64,000 bases of DNA from Hymenobacter ruricola (GTDB lineage Bacteria; Bacteroidota; Bacteroidia; Cytophagales; Hymenobacteraceae): positions 186,001 to 250,000 of the forward strand of contig NZ_JADQDM010000001.1 of the NCBI RefSeq assembly GCF_015694525.1. Reading direction: 5' to 3'. The notes beneath the pieces are model-generated. The model saw only the letters and a list, made by a program, of their open reading frames with translations. It had not been told where the DNA came from and ran no database searches. The position numbers and the translations under genes are program-made. Below are positions 16,025 through 24,460 of the stretch, in pieces (positions within the stretch are counted from its first letter, which is position 1; each line of letters begins with the position of its first letter).

Positions 16025-16061
16025 AGAACGTCATGCAGCGCGCAGCGAAGCATGACGTTCT
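16025..16061. repeat. Short palindromic repeat, compact copy of the 38.5 kb element
   Basis: 12-bp arms (AGAACGTCATGC / GCATGACGTTCT) start one base after the YdeI stop codon. The first 29 bases match 38482-38510 with one difference. It looks like the same element with its outer half deleted. Confidence 0.75.
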
Positions 16062-16106
16062 CTTGGTTACGACCCACTGCCAGCCGCCCGGCCCCATCTT
16101 TGCCCC

Positions 16107-17240
16107 ATGCTTTCCGAACCCACCTACCTGACGGCGCGCATGGCCGCGCCCATGATTGAGGCCCACTTTGCGCGGCACCGGGCGGCCAGCCTGGCCGCGG
16201 AATCCCGGCTGGCCGCGCCGCTGGAAGCGCAGTGGGTCGAAGCCGTGATTGACGGGGCCTTCTGGGTCAGCCTGCGCCGCGAGGAGGGGCACCCGCCGCG
16301 CATTTCGGTGGCGCTGCTGCCGCCGGAGCAGGCCCGGCGGCCGCTGCGGTTCGGGCAGCGCCGCCGCTTCACGCCCTACAACCTGCTGAAGCTGGCGCCC
16401 GCCGTGGAGCAGCCCGGCATTCACCTGGGCGTGTGGCACGACGAAGACGGCCTCTACGTGTGGGGCACGGCCACCGCAGTGCCGCCGCTGTGCTTCGTGC
16501 TGGAAGTGGTGGAGCCCGGCCTGCTGGTGGTGAAGCACCGCCGCGTGGGTGGCTTCGGCAAGTACGTGAACGTGGCCGTGCTGCGCGGCGACCGCCTGCA
16601 GATAGTGGACGAGGAGCACGGCGGCCTCAGCGACTGCCCGGCCCTGCGGGCGTTTTTGCCCGGCCGCAGCCTGCCCGCCGCCGGTACCGGCGAAACCGAC
16701 CACATGCTGCTGGAACTGGCCACCGCCATGCGCGCCCACGGCCGCGGCGGCCTGGTGCTGGTGGTGCCGCCCGGCTCTGACGCCTGGCAGGCCTCCGTGG
16801 TGCACCCGCTGACGTACGCGGTGGCGCCGGCCTATAAGGGCATCAACCTGCGGCGCCGGGCGGGGCAGTCGCGCCGCCGACGGCAAGACCGGCTGCGGCG
16901 TAGCATCGGCGTGGTGGGCGGCTTCACGGCCGTGGACGGCGCCACCGTCATCACGCAGGACTACCAGCTGCTGGCCTTCGGGGCGAAGGTGACGCGGGCC
17001 GACACCAGCACGCCCGTCGACACGATGACACTGACTGAGCCCGTGGTGGGCAGCGAGGCGGTGCAGCTGCACCCGGCCCAGAACGGCGGCACCCGGCACC
17101 TGGCCGCCGCCCAATTCGTGCACGACCAACACGACGCTATTGCGCTGGTGGCGTCCATGGATGGCTTTTTCACGGTCTTCGCCTGGTCCGAAACCCTACA
17201 ACAGGTGCATGCCCACCGCATCGACGTGCTGTTGCTGTGA
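16107..17240 (+). CDS. DACNV sensor protein with diadenylate-cyclase-like domain
   Basis: A 377-residue cytoplasmic protein. The N-terminal part (about 1-190) fits the putative sensor domain DACNV: PYNLLKLAPAVEQPGIHLGVWHDEDGLYVWG, FVLEVVEPGLLVVKH. The C-terminal 180 residues resemble the DisA_N (diadenylate cyclase) fold: GGLVLVVPPG, a GGFTAVDGATVITQDYQLLAFGAKV strand-loop with the DGA motif (277-279), and GGTRHLAAAQFVHDQHDAIALVASMDG with GTRH at 328-331. Canonical cyclases have DGA and RHR; here the third motif residue is Leu (RHL). It may make c-di-AMP or a related dinucleotide, or may only bind nucleotides. No obvious effector gene sits next to it. A CATCTTTG promoter-like element precedes the ATG by 5 nt. 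Confidence 0.78.
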   Translation: MLSEPTYLTARMAAPMIEAHFARHRAASLAAESRLAAPLEAQWVEAVIDGAFWVSLRREEGHPPRISVALLPPEQARRPLRFGQRRRFTPYNLLKLAPAVEQPGIHLGVWHDEDGLYVWGTATAVPPLCFVLEVVEPGLLVVKHRRVGGFGKYVNVAVLRGDRLQIVDEEHGGLSDCPALRAFLPGRSLPAAGTGETDHMLLELATAMRAHGRGGLVLVVPPGSDAWQASVVHPLTYAVAPAYKGINLRRRAGQSRRRRQDRLRRSIGVVGGFTAVDGATVITQDYQLLAFGAKVTRADTSTPVDTMTLTEPVVGSEAVQLHPAQNGGTRHLAAAQFVHDQHDAIALVASMDGFFTVFAWSETLQQVHAHRIDVLLL

Positions 17241-17293
17241 GGCCGCCGCGGAAGCCGCCCGGCCGTGTTAACGGGCGGCTGAGTATTCACCAT

Positions 17294-17327
17294 AAAAAAG
17301 GGCTGCCCCGACGGGCAGCCCTTTTTT
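17294..17327. terminator. Bidirectional terminator
   Basis: A perfect 15-bp stem (AAAAAAGGGCTGCCC / GGGCAGCCCTTTTTT) with a 4-nt loop, lying between the convergent DACNV and GH16 genes. A- and T-tracts on the two sides make it work in both directions. Confidence 0.9.
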
Positions 17328-17345
17328 ATTCACAAAATGCACCGG

Positions 17346-18797
17346 CTACTTCACGAAGCGCCGCGTGATGGCCGGCTGGCCCGGGCTGACCAGAACCAGC
17401 GTGTAAACTCCGGCGGGAAGCCCGGCCACGTCGAGCGCGCCCGAACTGGTAGCGCCGGTGGCCACCATTTGGCCAAACGCATTCATCACCCGGTACTCGC
17501 CGTCGAGCAGGGCGGCTTCGGAGCGGAAGTACAGCTTGTCGGCCACCGGGTTGGGATAGAGCTCCAGGGTCGGGGCGCTGGCGTCGGTGGTCTTGGGCGC
17601 GTTGATGGCCGTGGTTTCTGGCGCGGCCTGGGCCATGAGGGCGGAGCCTTGCTTGGTGATGCGCACCCAGTTCAAATTGTAGCCGCCGGTTTGGGCATAC
17701 ACGCCGAAATTGTAGGTACCCGCGTTCACATTCACCGTTTTGGATACGGTGGTCCAGTTCTGCCAGCCGCCGGTGCCGGGCAGCGCGCTGCTGCCAAGCT
17801 GGATGCTGCCAGCGTTCAAATCCGAGGAAATGGTGCCGCCGCTGGCCCCGCTGGCCACCCGGTACTCAATGGTGTAGGTGCCGGAGGTGGGGAAGTTGAC
17901 GTTGTTCCACACCAGGTAATCCCCGGCGTCGATGTAGCCCATGTCCTGGCCGCCTTCCGAGCAGGCTTCCACCGTCATGCCGTTGTTCACGTTGGCGCTT
18001 TCGGCCTGCAGCGTGACGGACGAGGACGGCGTGGTGCCACCCGTGAGCTGGTACACCCGCACGTAGTCCACGCTCATGGTGGCGGGCAGCTTGCTTTCGT
18101 CCACGGTCTGGCCGGGCCAGTCGCCGGCCACGGCCAGGTTCAGGAGCAGGAAAAAGGGCTTCTGGAACTCCTCGGTGCCGCCGGTGCCGTTGGCGATGTT
18201 GATTTCGTGGTACTTGGCGCCGTCCACGAACCAGCGGATGTAGCTCGGCGTCCACTCGATGCTGTAGACGTGGTAGGCGTTGGGGGCGGTGGCCACGTTG
18301 CCGCCGTACTGGGCGTGGCCGTTGCTGTCCCAGTGCACGGTGCCGTAGCAGCGGCTGTCGGCGTTCACCTGCTCCATCACGTCAATTTCACCGCAATAGG
18401 GCCAACTCACGGTGTTGATGTTGGCGCCCAGCATCCAGAACGCCGGCCACAGGCCCTGCCCCAGCGGCGTCTTGATGCGGGCTTCCACTTTGCCGTAGGT
18501 GAACTGTTTCAGGCCCTGCGTTTTCAGGCGGGCCGAGGTGTAGGGCATGCCGCCCACGGACTGCTTGCGGGCCGTGATTTGCAGCTCGCCGTTCACCACG
18601 GCGGCGTTGGCGGACTGGTAGTATTGCTTTTCGTTGTTGCCCCAGCCGCCGCCGCCGGTTTCGAACACCCAGCTCGGGCCAATGCCCGTGGTGAATTCAT
18701 CGGCCCAGACTTGCTGGTAGGTTTGGGCGTGGGCGCCGGCGCTGCACCCAGCGGCGAGAACGACGGCCCGCAGGAGCGTGGTAAAGAGGCTTTTCAT
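17346..18797 (-). CDS. Secreted GH16 beta-glucanase with CBM and T9SS domain
   Basis: A 483-residue extracellular glycoside hydrolase. Residues 1-24 are a signal peptide. Residues about 28-252 are the GH16 jelly roll with the catalytic EIDVME (E137 nucleophile, D139, E142 acid/base), plus FWMLGANI and the WFVDG strand. Residues about 262-383 are a CBM6-like carbohydrate-binding module (LQAESANVNNGMTVE, GYIDAGDYLVWNNVNFP, LNWVRITK). Residues about 412-483 are a T9SS type A sorting domain (LYPNPVADKLYFRSEA to ITRRFVK). The most likely substrate is laminarin or another beta-1,3(1,4)-glucan. The ATG at 18797 is set by the signal peptide. It lies 92 bp downstream of a GH64 gene on the same strand, probably forming a glucan-degrading operon. 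Confidence 0.94.
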   Translation of the reverse strand: MKSLFTTLLRAVVLAAGCSAGAHAQTYQQVWADEFTTGIGPSWVFETGGGGWGNNEKQYYQSANAAVVNGELQITARKQSVGGMPYTSARLKTQGLKQFTYGKVEARIKTPLGQGLWPAFWMLGANINTVSWPYCGEIDVMEQVNADSRCYGTVHWDSNGHAQYGGNVATAPNAYHVYSIEWTPSYIRWFVDGAKYHEINIANGTGGTEEFQKPFFLLLNLAVAGDWPGQTVDESKLPATMSVDYVRVYQLTGGTTPSSSVTLQAESANVNNGMTVEACSEGGQDMGYIDAGDYLVWNNVNFPTSGTYTIEYRVASGASGGTISSDLNAGSIQLGSSALPGTGGWQNWTTVSKTVNVNAGTYNFGVYAQTGGYNLNWVRITKQGSALMAQAAPETTAINAPKTTDASAPTLELYPNPVADKLYFRSEAALLDGEYRVMNAFGQMVATGATSSGALDVAGLPAGVYTLVLVSPGQPAITRRFVK

Positions 18798-18889
18798 GGA
18801 AAGGTGGGTTTTTGTGGAAAAAGGAATGGAGGAATAAGCTGGCAAGCCGGTTTCGGGCCGGCTTGCCAGGGTGAAATCGGTAGAAAAAC

Positions 18890-21121
18890 TTACTGCTTGC
18901 TGAAGCGGCTCACCTGCTTGGGCTGGCCCGGGGCGCTGAGCACGATGGTGTAGAGGCCCGGTTTCAGGGCGGCCACGTCCACGGCCTCGCCCGAGAAAGT
19001 GCCGTGCCACACCACGCGGCCTTCCACGCTGAGAATGCTCAGCTCGCCGCCGGCAAACTCACTGCCGGCCGCCAGCTTCAGGCGGTCGGCCACGGGGTTG
19101 GGGTAGATTGCCAGAACCGAGTTGCTGGATTTGGCGTCGTCGCTGGCAGTGGCCAGGGCCGTACGGGCGGCGCCCTGCTTGGTGATGCGCACCCAGTTCA
19201 AATTGTAGCCAGCGCTTTGGGCATAGATGCCGAAATTGTAAGTGCCGGCAGTAATGGTGACAGTTTTCGAGACGGTGGTCCAGGTTTGCCAGCCGCCGGT
19301 GGCTGGCACGGCGGTGTTGCCGAATTGGATGCTGCCAGCGTTCAAATCAGCCGAAATGGTGCCGCCGCTCGCGCCGCTGGCTACCCGGTACTCGATGAGG
19401 TAGCTGCCCGTGGTGGGAAAGTTGATGCCGTTCCACACGAGGTAGTCGCCGGCGTCGATGTAGCCCATGTCCTGGCCGCCTTCCGCGCAGGTTTCCACCG
19501 TCATGCCGTTGTTCACGTTGGCTGCCTCAGCTTCGAGCTGCCGGCTGAACGAGGCGCTGGCGGTTTGCACGCGCAGGGAAGTGGCTTTGTCGTTCCAGTT
19601 GCCGGTGCCGAGCGGGTTGTTTACCAGGCAGGTGTTGCTGGCCGCCACGGTGAGGGCGCCGCCGCTGAAATTGTCGTTTTCGTACAGCACCACCTGGTAG
19701 CCGCTGTTCACTTTCAGCGAGGAAACGTCGTCGTTGAGGATGCCGCGGGCTTGCAGGGCGGCCAGGTTGTAGTCGCCCAGCGGCAGGGCCACGGCCGTGC
19801 CCGTGTAGTTGCAGTCTTTGTACACGGTGGCCACGCCGGTGGCGGGCGGCGCGCTGCCCGCGTAGCCGCCAAAGGTGGCCACCACCCGGGTGGGCTGCGG
19901 CGTTTGCAGGGTGGCCGACTGGTCGGCCACGTCGTCATACGCAAAGCCGTAGGACAGATTATCCACGCTGATGCCCGGCAGGTGCCAGAAGCGGGCGTAG
20001 TAGTTGAAGGGCGCGGTCTGGTAGAACTTGCTCACGTCGTACCAGTTTTGCTGGCCGGGGTTCGTGGTGGTGGTGTTCACCACGTGGCGGTTGATGGCGG
20101 CCGTCATCTGGGCCTGCACCACGAGGTCAACGGTCACGTCGCCCACGCCCGAGGCCAGCACGCCCTTGCCCTCAAAAGCCTCCTGCGTGGTGGGCCGGCG
20201 CGAAATGATGCCCGTGCGGCCCGTGAAGGCGCCCGACTGCCCCACCACCGTCAGCCGGTCGTTGGCATCCACGCGGCCCTTGAACACGCCCGCGTTGCCG
20301 GCATAGAAAATCAGGTCCTCGTTTTTGTACTTGTTCCAGATGGCGTCGATGTAGGACTTGAAGTAGTTGCCGTAGGGGCCGGGCGTGGTGCCGTTGGTGC
20401 CGTCGTAGAAGGCGGCAGTTTTGCTGGGGAAGCTGATGACGCCGGTCGTGTTGTTCACCGTGCCCTGAAACTCGGTGGGCACGTTGGCCTTGTAGGCGGC
20501 CACGATGTCGGCGGCAGTTTTCAGCTCGCCGGTCTTCTTGTAGTAGCCGTTGCCATACAGCTCCAGGCCCATGGGGTAGGCAAAGGCGTCGACGCGGGTG
20601 GTGTTGCCGAAGAAGCCGCCGCCGTTGTTGGTCAGTTCAATGGTTTCGTAGAGAATGCCCGCGTTGGGGTCGCTGGGGTTCTGCGGGTTGGGCGCCGTGT
20701 AGCCCGACGGCGCGCCGTTGGCCCCGAAAAAGTAGAAGTACAGCTGCTGCCCCCGCGAGATGTACACCCGGCAGCCCGCGATGTAGGGCAGCGTGAAGGT
20801 GCGGTTCGGGATGTTGCTGAGCCGGGTAAAGCAGGCGGCGTAGCGCGAGTTCTGGCCCGGCCCGGTGTTGCCGTTGATGGTGGGCCCGAGCACGGTGTTG
20901 TAGCTGGTGCTCATGGGCAGCACCTGGGAGTTGGCCGCGTTTATCCAGACGTGGTTGTTGGCGGGGTCGAGGCCCACAATGGCCACGTACAGGTCGGTGT
21001 CGGCAAAGGGCGAAGTGTTGTTGATGGTGAACGGAATGGAGCCCTGGGCCCAGCCGTGGCCCGGCAGCAGCAAGCTGCTGGCCCAAAAGAACAGCACTGA
21101 GAAAAGTGTAAGTTTTTTCAT
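18890..21121 (-). CDS. Secreted GH64 beta-1,3-glucanase with crystallin, CBM and T9SS domains
   Basis: A 743-residue secreted enzyme. After the signal peptide (1-25), residues about 26-405 form a GH64 thaumatin-like beta-1,3-glucanase: IPFTINNTSPFADTDLYVAIVG, YIAGCRVYISRGQQLYFYF, YGNYFKSYIDAIWNKYK, NYYARFWH. GH64 enzymes release laminaripentaose-type oligosaccharides from beta-1,3-glucan. Residues about 428-518 resemble a beta/gamma-crystallin domain (ATVYKDCNYTGTAVALPLGDYNL, VVLYENDNFSGG), often Ca-binding. Residues about 528-650 are a CBM6-like module nearly identical to that of the GH16 neighbour. Residues about 670-743 are a T9SS sorting domain. It is first in the GH64-GH16 unit, and its long upstream region (about 0.8 kb) may hold the control sites. 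Confidence 0.92.
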   Translation of the reverse strand: MKKLTLFSVLFFWASSLLLPGHGWAQGSIPFTINNTSPFADTDLYVAIVGLDPANNHVWINAANSQVLPMSTSYNTVLGPTINGNTGPGQNSRYAACFTRLSNIPNRTFTLPYIAGCRVYISRGQQLYFYFFGANGAPSGYTAPNPQNPSDPNAGILYETIELTNNGGGFFGNTTRVDAFAYPMGLELYGNGYYKKTGELKTAADIVAAYKANVPTEFQGTVNNTTGVISFPSKTAAFYDGTNGTTPGPYGNYFKSYIDAIWNKYKNEDLIFYAGNAGVFKGRVDANDRLTVVGQSGAFTGRTGIISRRPTTQEAFEGKGVLASGVGDVTVDLVVQAQMTAAINRHVVNTTTTNPGQQNWYDVSKFYQTAPFNYYARFWHLPGISVDNLSYGFAYDDVADQSATLQTPQPTRVVATFGGYAGSAPPATGVATVYKDCNYTGTAVALPLGDYNLAALQARGILNDDVSSLKVNSGYQVVLYENDNFSGGALTVAASNTCLVNNPLGTGNWNDKATSLRVQTASASFSRQLEAEAANVNNGMTVETCAEGGQDMGYIDAGDYLVWNGINFPTTGSYLIEYRVASGASGGTISADLNAGSIQFGNTAVPATGGWQTWTTVSKTVTITAGTYNFGIYAQSAGYNLNWVRITKQGAARTALATASDDAKSSNSVLAIYPNPVADRLKLAAGSEFAGGELSILSVEGRVVWHGTFSGEAVDVAALKPGLYTIVLSAPGQPKQVSRFSKQ

Positions 21122-21938
21122 GAGTAGAACGATTGTGGGAATTATGGAAAATGGTGGAAAAGGACCCATCACCGGCAGCGCTACCGGGTTTGGGCAAGCA
21201 GTTCTGGAAGGAAAAATCCGGGTGAATGGAACAGGCACCGCCCTTAGGCGTGAGGCAGCCTCTTTTGCCGGTGGCGGAACACTGCGCCGCTGCTAAAGGC
21301 GCCCCGGATTCTGCTATTGCACAGTGCAAACAAAGGCCATTCGGCAAGAAATAAAAGCTGCCTCTCAGCCGTTTAATGCCCGTTTTTCTGAGTCCGTTAC
21401 GCTTGCTTCACACGCCGCCCGCCGGGCCGTTCAGGATGTGTAAACCTGCTTTTACCGGCCCGTAGCCGGCTGGCGCCGCATCAATCCTGCTGCCGCTACA
21501 CTTAAAAAACAACCGGGTTGCGTTTAAAAAACAACGCGCTAAGCACCATTTTTTTAAAAGTGCTGACCTGCATTTCGGCCCTAACACCGCCCCGCTTTTA
21601 CAAAAGACGAAGGAGTGGTATTAAAAATTAGAATAGTTTAATTGCCAGCTTGCAAACGATTGTGGCCCCGGCAGAAGTCTGGTGGCTGCTGTCCGGTGCG
21701 GCCTGTGCCTCTGAGAAAGCATACTGAGGGCGGGCTTAGCTGCGCACGCCGGTAGACAACCAACCTGCTGGGCTGCCGTGCGCCCGCGCCGTCTTAAACA
21801 AATCGGAAACATTCCGGGGCCGGCTTGCGAATACCCAAGTCGGCCGGCCGCGCCAGTGCCTCCGGTTTCGCGCTTGCTACCGTCATGGCTTTCCCGCTGC
21901 AGTTTTTTCTGGAAACCGTTGTTTTACCCAACCTTCTC
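21122..21938. other. Non-coding stretch upstream of the GH64 gene
   Basis: No convincing gene is seen in these 817 bp. The segment 21500-21570 is strongly A/T-rich, with three copies of a TTTAAAAAAC/TTTTTTAAAAG-like sequence. It probably contains the divergent promoters for the GH64 operon (leftward) and the small-protein pair (rightward). Confidence 0.5.
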
Positions 21939-22310
21939 ATGGCCAAAAGCAAAAAGAAAAAGCACTCCAAAAAGGACGACGCTTCGGACGACATTCTCGA
22001 CGTAGCCGCCGTGTCCATCAAGAAGTTCCGGAAGGTGACCAAGGAAATCGGCAAGCTGAGCACCGGCCAGAAGCTGGTGGGCGGCATTGCGCTGGTAGCC
22101 GCCGGCCTGGCCTACCTGGCCACTCAGGAAGAGGACGGTGGCAATGGCCCGTCTGATTCCGAAAGCACTGATGTGGCCTTGCTGCCGCACGCCCACCACG
22201 GCCCCCGCCCGGCCGATGATGAAGATGACGAAACCGAAGCACCTCCCAAAGCCCACCATAAGCCGCGCAAAAGCTCCAAAGCTCGCCCTAAGCCCGGCCC
22301 CGAAGCCTAG
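21939..22310 (+). CDS. Small basic membrane protein, paralogue A
   Basis: A 123-residue protein that I do not recognise. It opens with a lysine-rich stretch (MAKSKKKKHSKKDDASDD), has a central SIKKFRKVTKEIGKLSTGQKLVGGIALVAAGLAYLAT segment that forms one hydrophobic helix, and ends in a disordered acidic-then-basic tail rich in His, Pro and Lys. The element K(L)S/T-T-x-QK-x-VGG-x-ALVA-x-GL-x-YL is shared with the next gene, so the two are tandem paralogues. The ATG at 21939 is chosen over upstream in-frame codons because the family-like sequence starts there. It might bind nucleic acid or the membrane surface through the Lys-rich ends; this is a guess from composition only. Confidence 0.65.
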   Translation: MAKSKKKKHSKKDDASDDILDVAAVSIKKFRKVTKEIGKLSTGQKLVGGIALVAAGLAYLATQEEDGGNGPSDSESTDVALLPHAHHGPRPADDEDDETEAPPKAHHKPRKSSKARPKPGPEA

Positions 22311-22358
22311 CATTCATTCAGCAGTTCCGCTGCGTTCCATCCTTTCCAACCCAGTCCG

Positions 22359-22637
22359 ATGAAAAAGACCAAGAAAAACAAAGCCGCCAAAAAAGCCACC
22401 CTGCTCAGCGGCGCCACCAAGTCGCTCAAGAAACTGGGCAAAGGCAAAGCCTTCGGCAAGCTCACCACCACCCAAAAAGTGGTGGGCGGCGCCGCCCTCG
22501 TGGCCCTGGGCCTGAGCTACCTCTCGAAGCGCCGAACCGCCGGCAAGGCCGCCGATGCCGCCGTGCCCAGCACCAGTGCCACTTCCGATGCGCTGGCGGC
22601 CGAAGAAAGCTTGGCCGCCATGGACGGCAATGCCTAA
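22359..22637 (+). CDS. Small basic membrane protein, paralogue B
   Basis: A 92-residue protein, paralogue of the gene 48 bp upstream. Layout: MKKTKKNKAAKKATLLSGATKSLKKLGKGKAFGKL (very basic), then TTTQKVVGGAALVALGLSYLSKRR (one hydrophobic helix capped by Arg), then an Ala/Ser-rich acidic tail. Function is unknown. Same strand and short spacing suggest one transcript ending at the hairpin 22659-22695. A homology search of both proteins would show whether this is a Hymenobacteraceae-specific family. Confidence 0.68.
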   Translation: MKKTKKNKAAKKATLLSGATKSLKKLGKGKAFGKLTTTQKVVGGAALVALGLSYLSKRRTAGKAADAAVPSTSATSDALAAEESLAAMDGNA

Positions 22638-22658
22638 GCAGCGAATGCCAGCACAAAT

Positions 22659-22695
22659 AAAAAAGGCTGATGCTCCACGAGCATCAGCCTTTTTT
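22659..22695. terminator. Bidirectional terminator (related to the GCTGAAGC family)
   Basis: A perfect 15-bp stem, AAAAAAGGCTGATGC / GCATCAGCCTTTTTT, with a 7-nt loop. It is a true A/T-flanked intrinsic terminator between the convergent small-protein and cold-shock genes. Its core GCTGATGC differs by one base from the repeated hairpin family. Confidence 0.9.
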
Positions 22696-22711
22696 AATGA
22701 GTTGCGGTTTG

Positions 22712-23209
22712 TTACTCGGCAGCTGGAGCGGCGGGCGCGGGCGGTGGGGTGGCGCCGGCCATGCGCACGCGCACGGCGTTCGGGCCTTTCGGGCCCATTT
22801 CTACCTCAAACGTCACCTTGTCGTTTTCGCCGATGGTGATGCCGCCGAGGCCGTTGGCGTGCACGAAAATGCTTTCCTGCGTCTGCGAGTCGCGGATGAA
22901 GCCGTAGCCTTTCGACGTGTTGAAAAAGCTCACGGTGCCGGTGCGCAGGGTGTCTTCGGGCTCGCGGTCCTCCTGCTTGCGCACGCTGATTTGAATCTCC
23001 TCGTCCTTGATGACGCGTTTCTTGGTGGGGTCGGGCGGGGTGGAAGTGATGTTGCCGTTTTCGTCCACGTAGGCAAACATTTCCTCCAGGGCCGCGCCGG
23101 ATTTGGCGTTGGCCTGGCGCTCCGCTTTGCGCTCTTCCTTTTCGGTTTTCTTCTTGGCGCGCTTCTTTTCGTTGTCTTTCTTACCAAACGTCTCTTGAGA
23201 CCTACCCAT
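22712..23209 (-). CDS. Cold-shock-domain RNA-binding protein with basic N-terminal extension
   Basis: A 165-residue protein. The C-terminal half is a cold-shock domain: TGTVSFFNTSKGYGFIRDSQTQESIFVHANGL, with the RNP1-type GYGFI and RNP2-type IFVH motifs, and VTFEVEMGPKGPNAVRVR. The first 40 residues are very rich in Lys/Glu/Arg (KKDNEKKRAKKKTEKEERKAER) and probably form a charged helix. This extended form is the usual one in Bacteroidota. It is expected to bind single-stranded RNA and act as an RNA chaperone in the cytoplasm. The tail is Pro/Ala-rich. Confidence 0.93.
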   Translation of the reverse strand: MGRSQETFGKKDNEKKRAKKKTEKEERKAERQANAKSGAALEEMFAYVDENGNITSTPPDPTKKRVIKDEEIQISVRKQEDREPEDTLRTGTVSFFNTSKGYGFIRDSQTQESIFVHANGLGGITIGENDKVTFEVEMGPKGPNAVRVRMAGATPPPAPAAPAAE

Positions 23210-23322
23210 AGTGTTGTGCTGCTAAATCATTGTATCTGACTTCCGCATCGGGGCGAGACGAAAAACAGAGGAGTGGATTACGACGAAGATACGCAATATC
23301 TAAGGCTAAACACGCGGGCGCC

Positions 23323-24321
23323 CTAAATGGGTTGCTGCCACCGCGTGTTGAGCCAGTTTTCCCGCTGCTGAGGCTTGAGGAAAGTCCAGGCCACGAAGCG
23401 GCTTTTCTTCTGGCCCTGAGCCATGGCGATGGTTTTTACTTCCGTGGCGCCGGCCGTTTGCAGGGCGCGGTACACGCCGGGCAGGGTTTCTTTTTTCGAC
23501 ACCAGCGTGGTGTACCAGTAGCAGGAGGTGGGCCGCCGGCCGCTTTCCTGCACCATGCGCCGGATGAAGCCCGCCTCGCCGCCCTCGCACCACAGCTCGT
23601 TGTGTTGGCCGCCGAAATTCAGGGCCGGGCGCGGCCCGCGGCCAGTGCCGAGGTTGGTGCCAAGGCCGGTGACTTTGCGGTGCGCTCCGGCCGCGGCTTC
23701 GGCCGCCGAGGCGTGGAAGGGCGGGTTGCACATCGTCATATCAAACACCTCACCGGCCTGGATGAGGCCGTCGAATATGCGCGTGCGGACCGGCTGCAGG
23801 CGGGCCTCGATGGCGCCGGCCAGGGCCGGGTTGGCGGCCTCAATCTGCTGGGCGGCGCGCACGGCCACGCCGTCCACATCCGAGCCCACGAAGTGCCAGC
23901 CGTACTCGCGCCGCCCGATGATGGGGTAGATGCAGTTGGCGCCCACGCCCACGTCGAGCACGCTGATGTCTTCGCCGGGCGGCAGCGTGCCGCCGTTGCT
24001 TTCGGCCAACAAATCGGCCAGGTAGTGCACGTAGTCGGCCCGGCCGGGGATGGGTGGGCAGAGGTAACCTTTCGGAATATCCCAGAACCCGATGCCGTAA
24101 AACTGCCGCAGCAGGGCCTTGTTCAAAGCCTTCACCGCGAGTGGGTTGGCGAAGTCAATCGACAGGTTGCCAAACTTGTTGGGCTGCACGAAGGCGGCCA
24201 GCTCCGGCGTGGCCTGGCTGAGCGCAGGGAAATCGTAGGGCGCGCGGTGCGGGTTGCGCGGGTGCAGCTGTTCCTTTTCGGTGGGCGGGGCAGGCGAGGG
24301 CGCGGGAAGGGGCTTTTTCAT
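23323..24321 (-). CDS. rlmF: 23S rRNA (adenine(1618)-N6)-methyltransferase
   Basis: A 332-residue SAM-dependent methyltransferase of the RlmF family, which methylates A1618 (E. coli numbering) of 23S rRNA. Landmarks: N-terminal HPRNPHRAPYDFPAL, LPPGEDISVLDVGVGANCIYPIIG (SAM-binding motif I), EYGWHFVGSDVDGVAVRAAQ, and the catalytic MCNPPFHAS that defines N6-adenine methyltransferases. The C-terminal part has WYTTLVSKKETLPGVYRAL. The length agrees with the family. It stands alone, with a palindromic repeat upstream. Confidence 0.95.
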   Translation of the reverse strand: MKKPLPAPSPAPPTEKEQLHPRNPHRAPYDFPALSQATPELAAFVQPNKFGNLSIDFANPLAVKALNKALLRQFYGIGFWDIPKGYLCPPIPGRADYVHYLADLLAESNGGTLPPGEDISVLDVGVGANCIYPIIGRREYGWHFVGSDVDGVAVRAAQQIEAANPALAGAIEARLQPVRTRIFDGLIQAGEVFDMTMCNPPFHASAAEAAAGAHRKVTGLGTNLGTGRGPRPALNFGGQHNELWCEGGEAGFIRRMVQESGRRPTSCYWYTTLVSKKETLPGVYRALQTAGATEVKTIAMAQGQKKSRFVAWTFLKPQQRENWLNTRWQQPI

Positions 24322-24350
24322 CGAATCGGTTTGAAGTTATTGCAAAGTTC

Positions 24351-24452
24351 GAACGATATAGGGGCGGGGCTCGCGCCCGCCCGGACGTTCAGCGTCGAGA
24401 GAACGACTTCGTTAAACGACGGGCGGGGGGCAGCCCCGCCCCTACACCGTTC
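24351..24452. repeat. Intergenic inverted repeat, 33-bp arms
   Basis: The arms at 24351-24383 and 24420-24452 pair with a few mismatches; both contain GGGGCGGGGCT or its complement. The spacer holds a small GACGTTCAGCGTC palindrome. It sits between rlmF and the next gene on the same strand. Confidence 0.7.
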
Positions 24453-24460
24453 AGACTGCG

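Noticed and set aside
19004..21100. A 698-codon open frame on the plus strand across the GH64 gene
   Set aside because: A shadow of the GH64 gene: no signal, no motif, biased Gly/Val/His composition.
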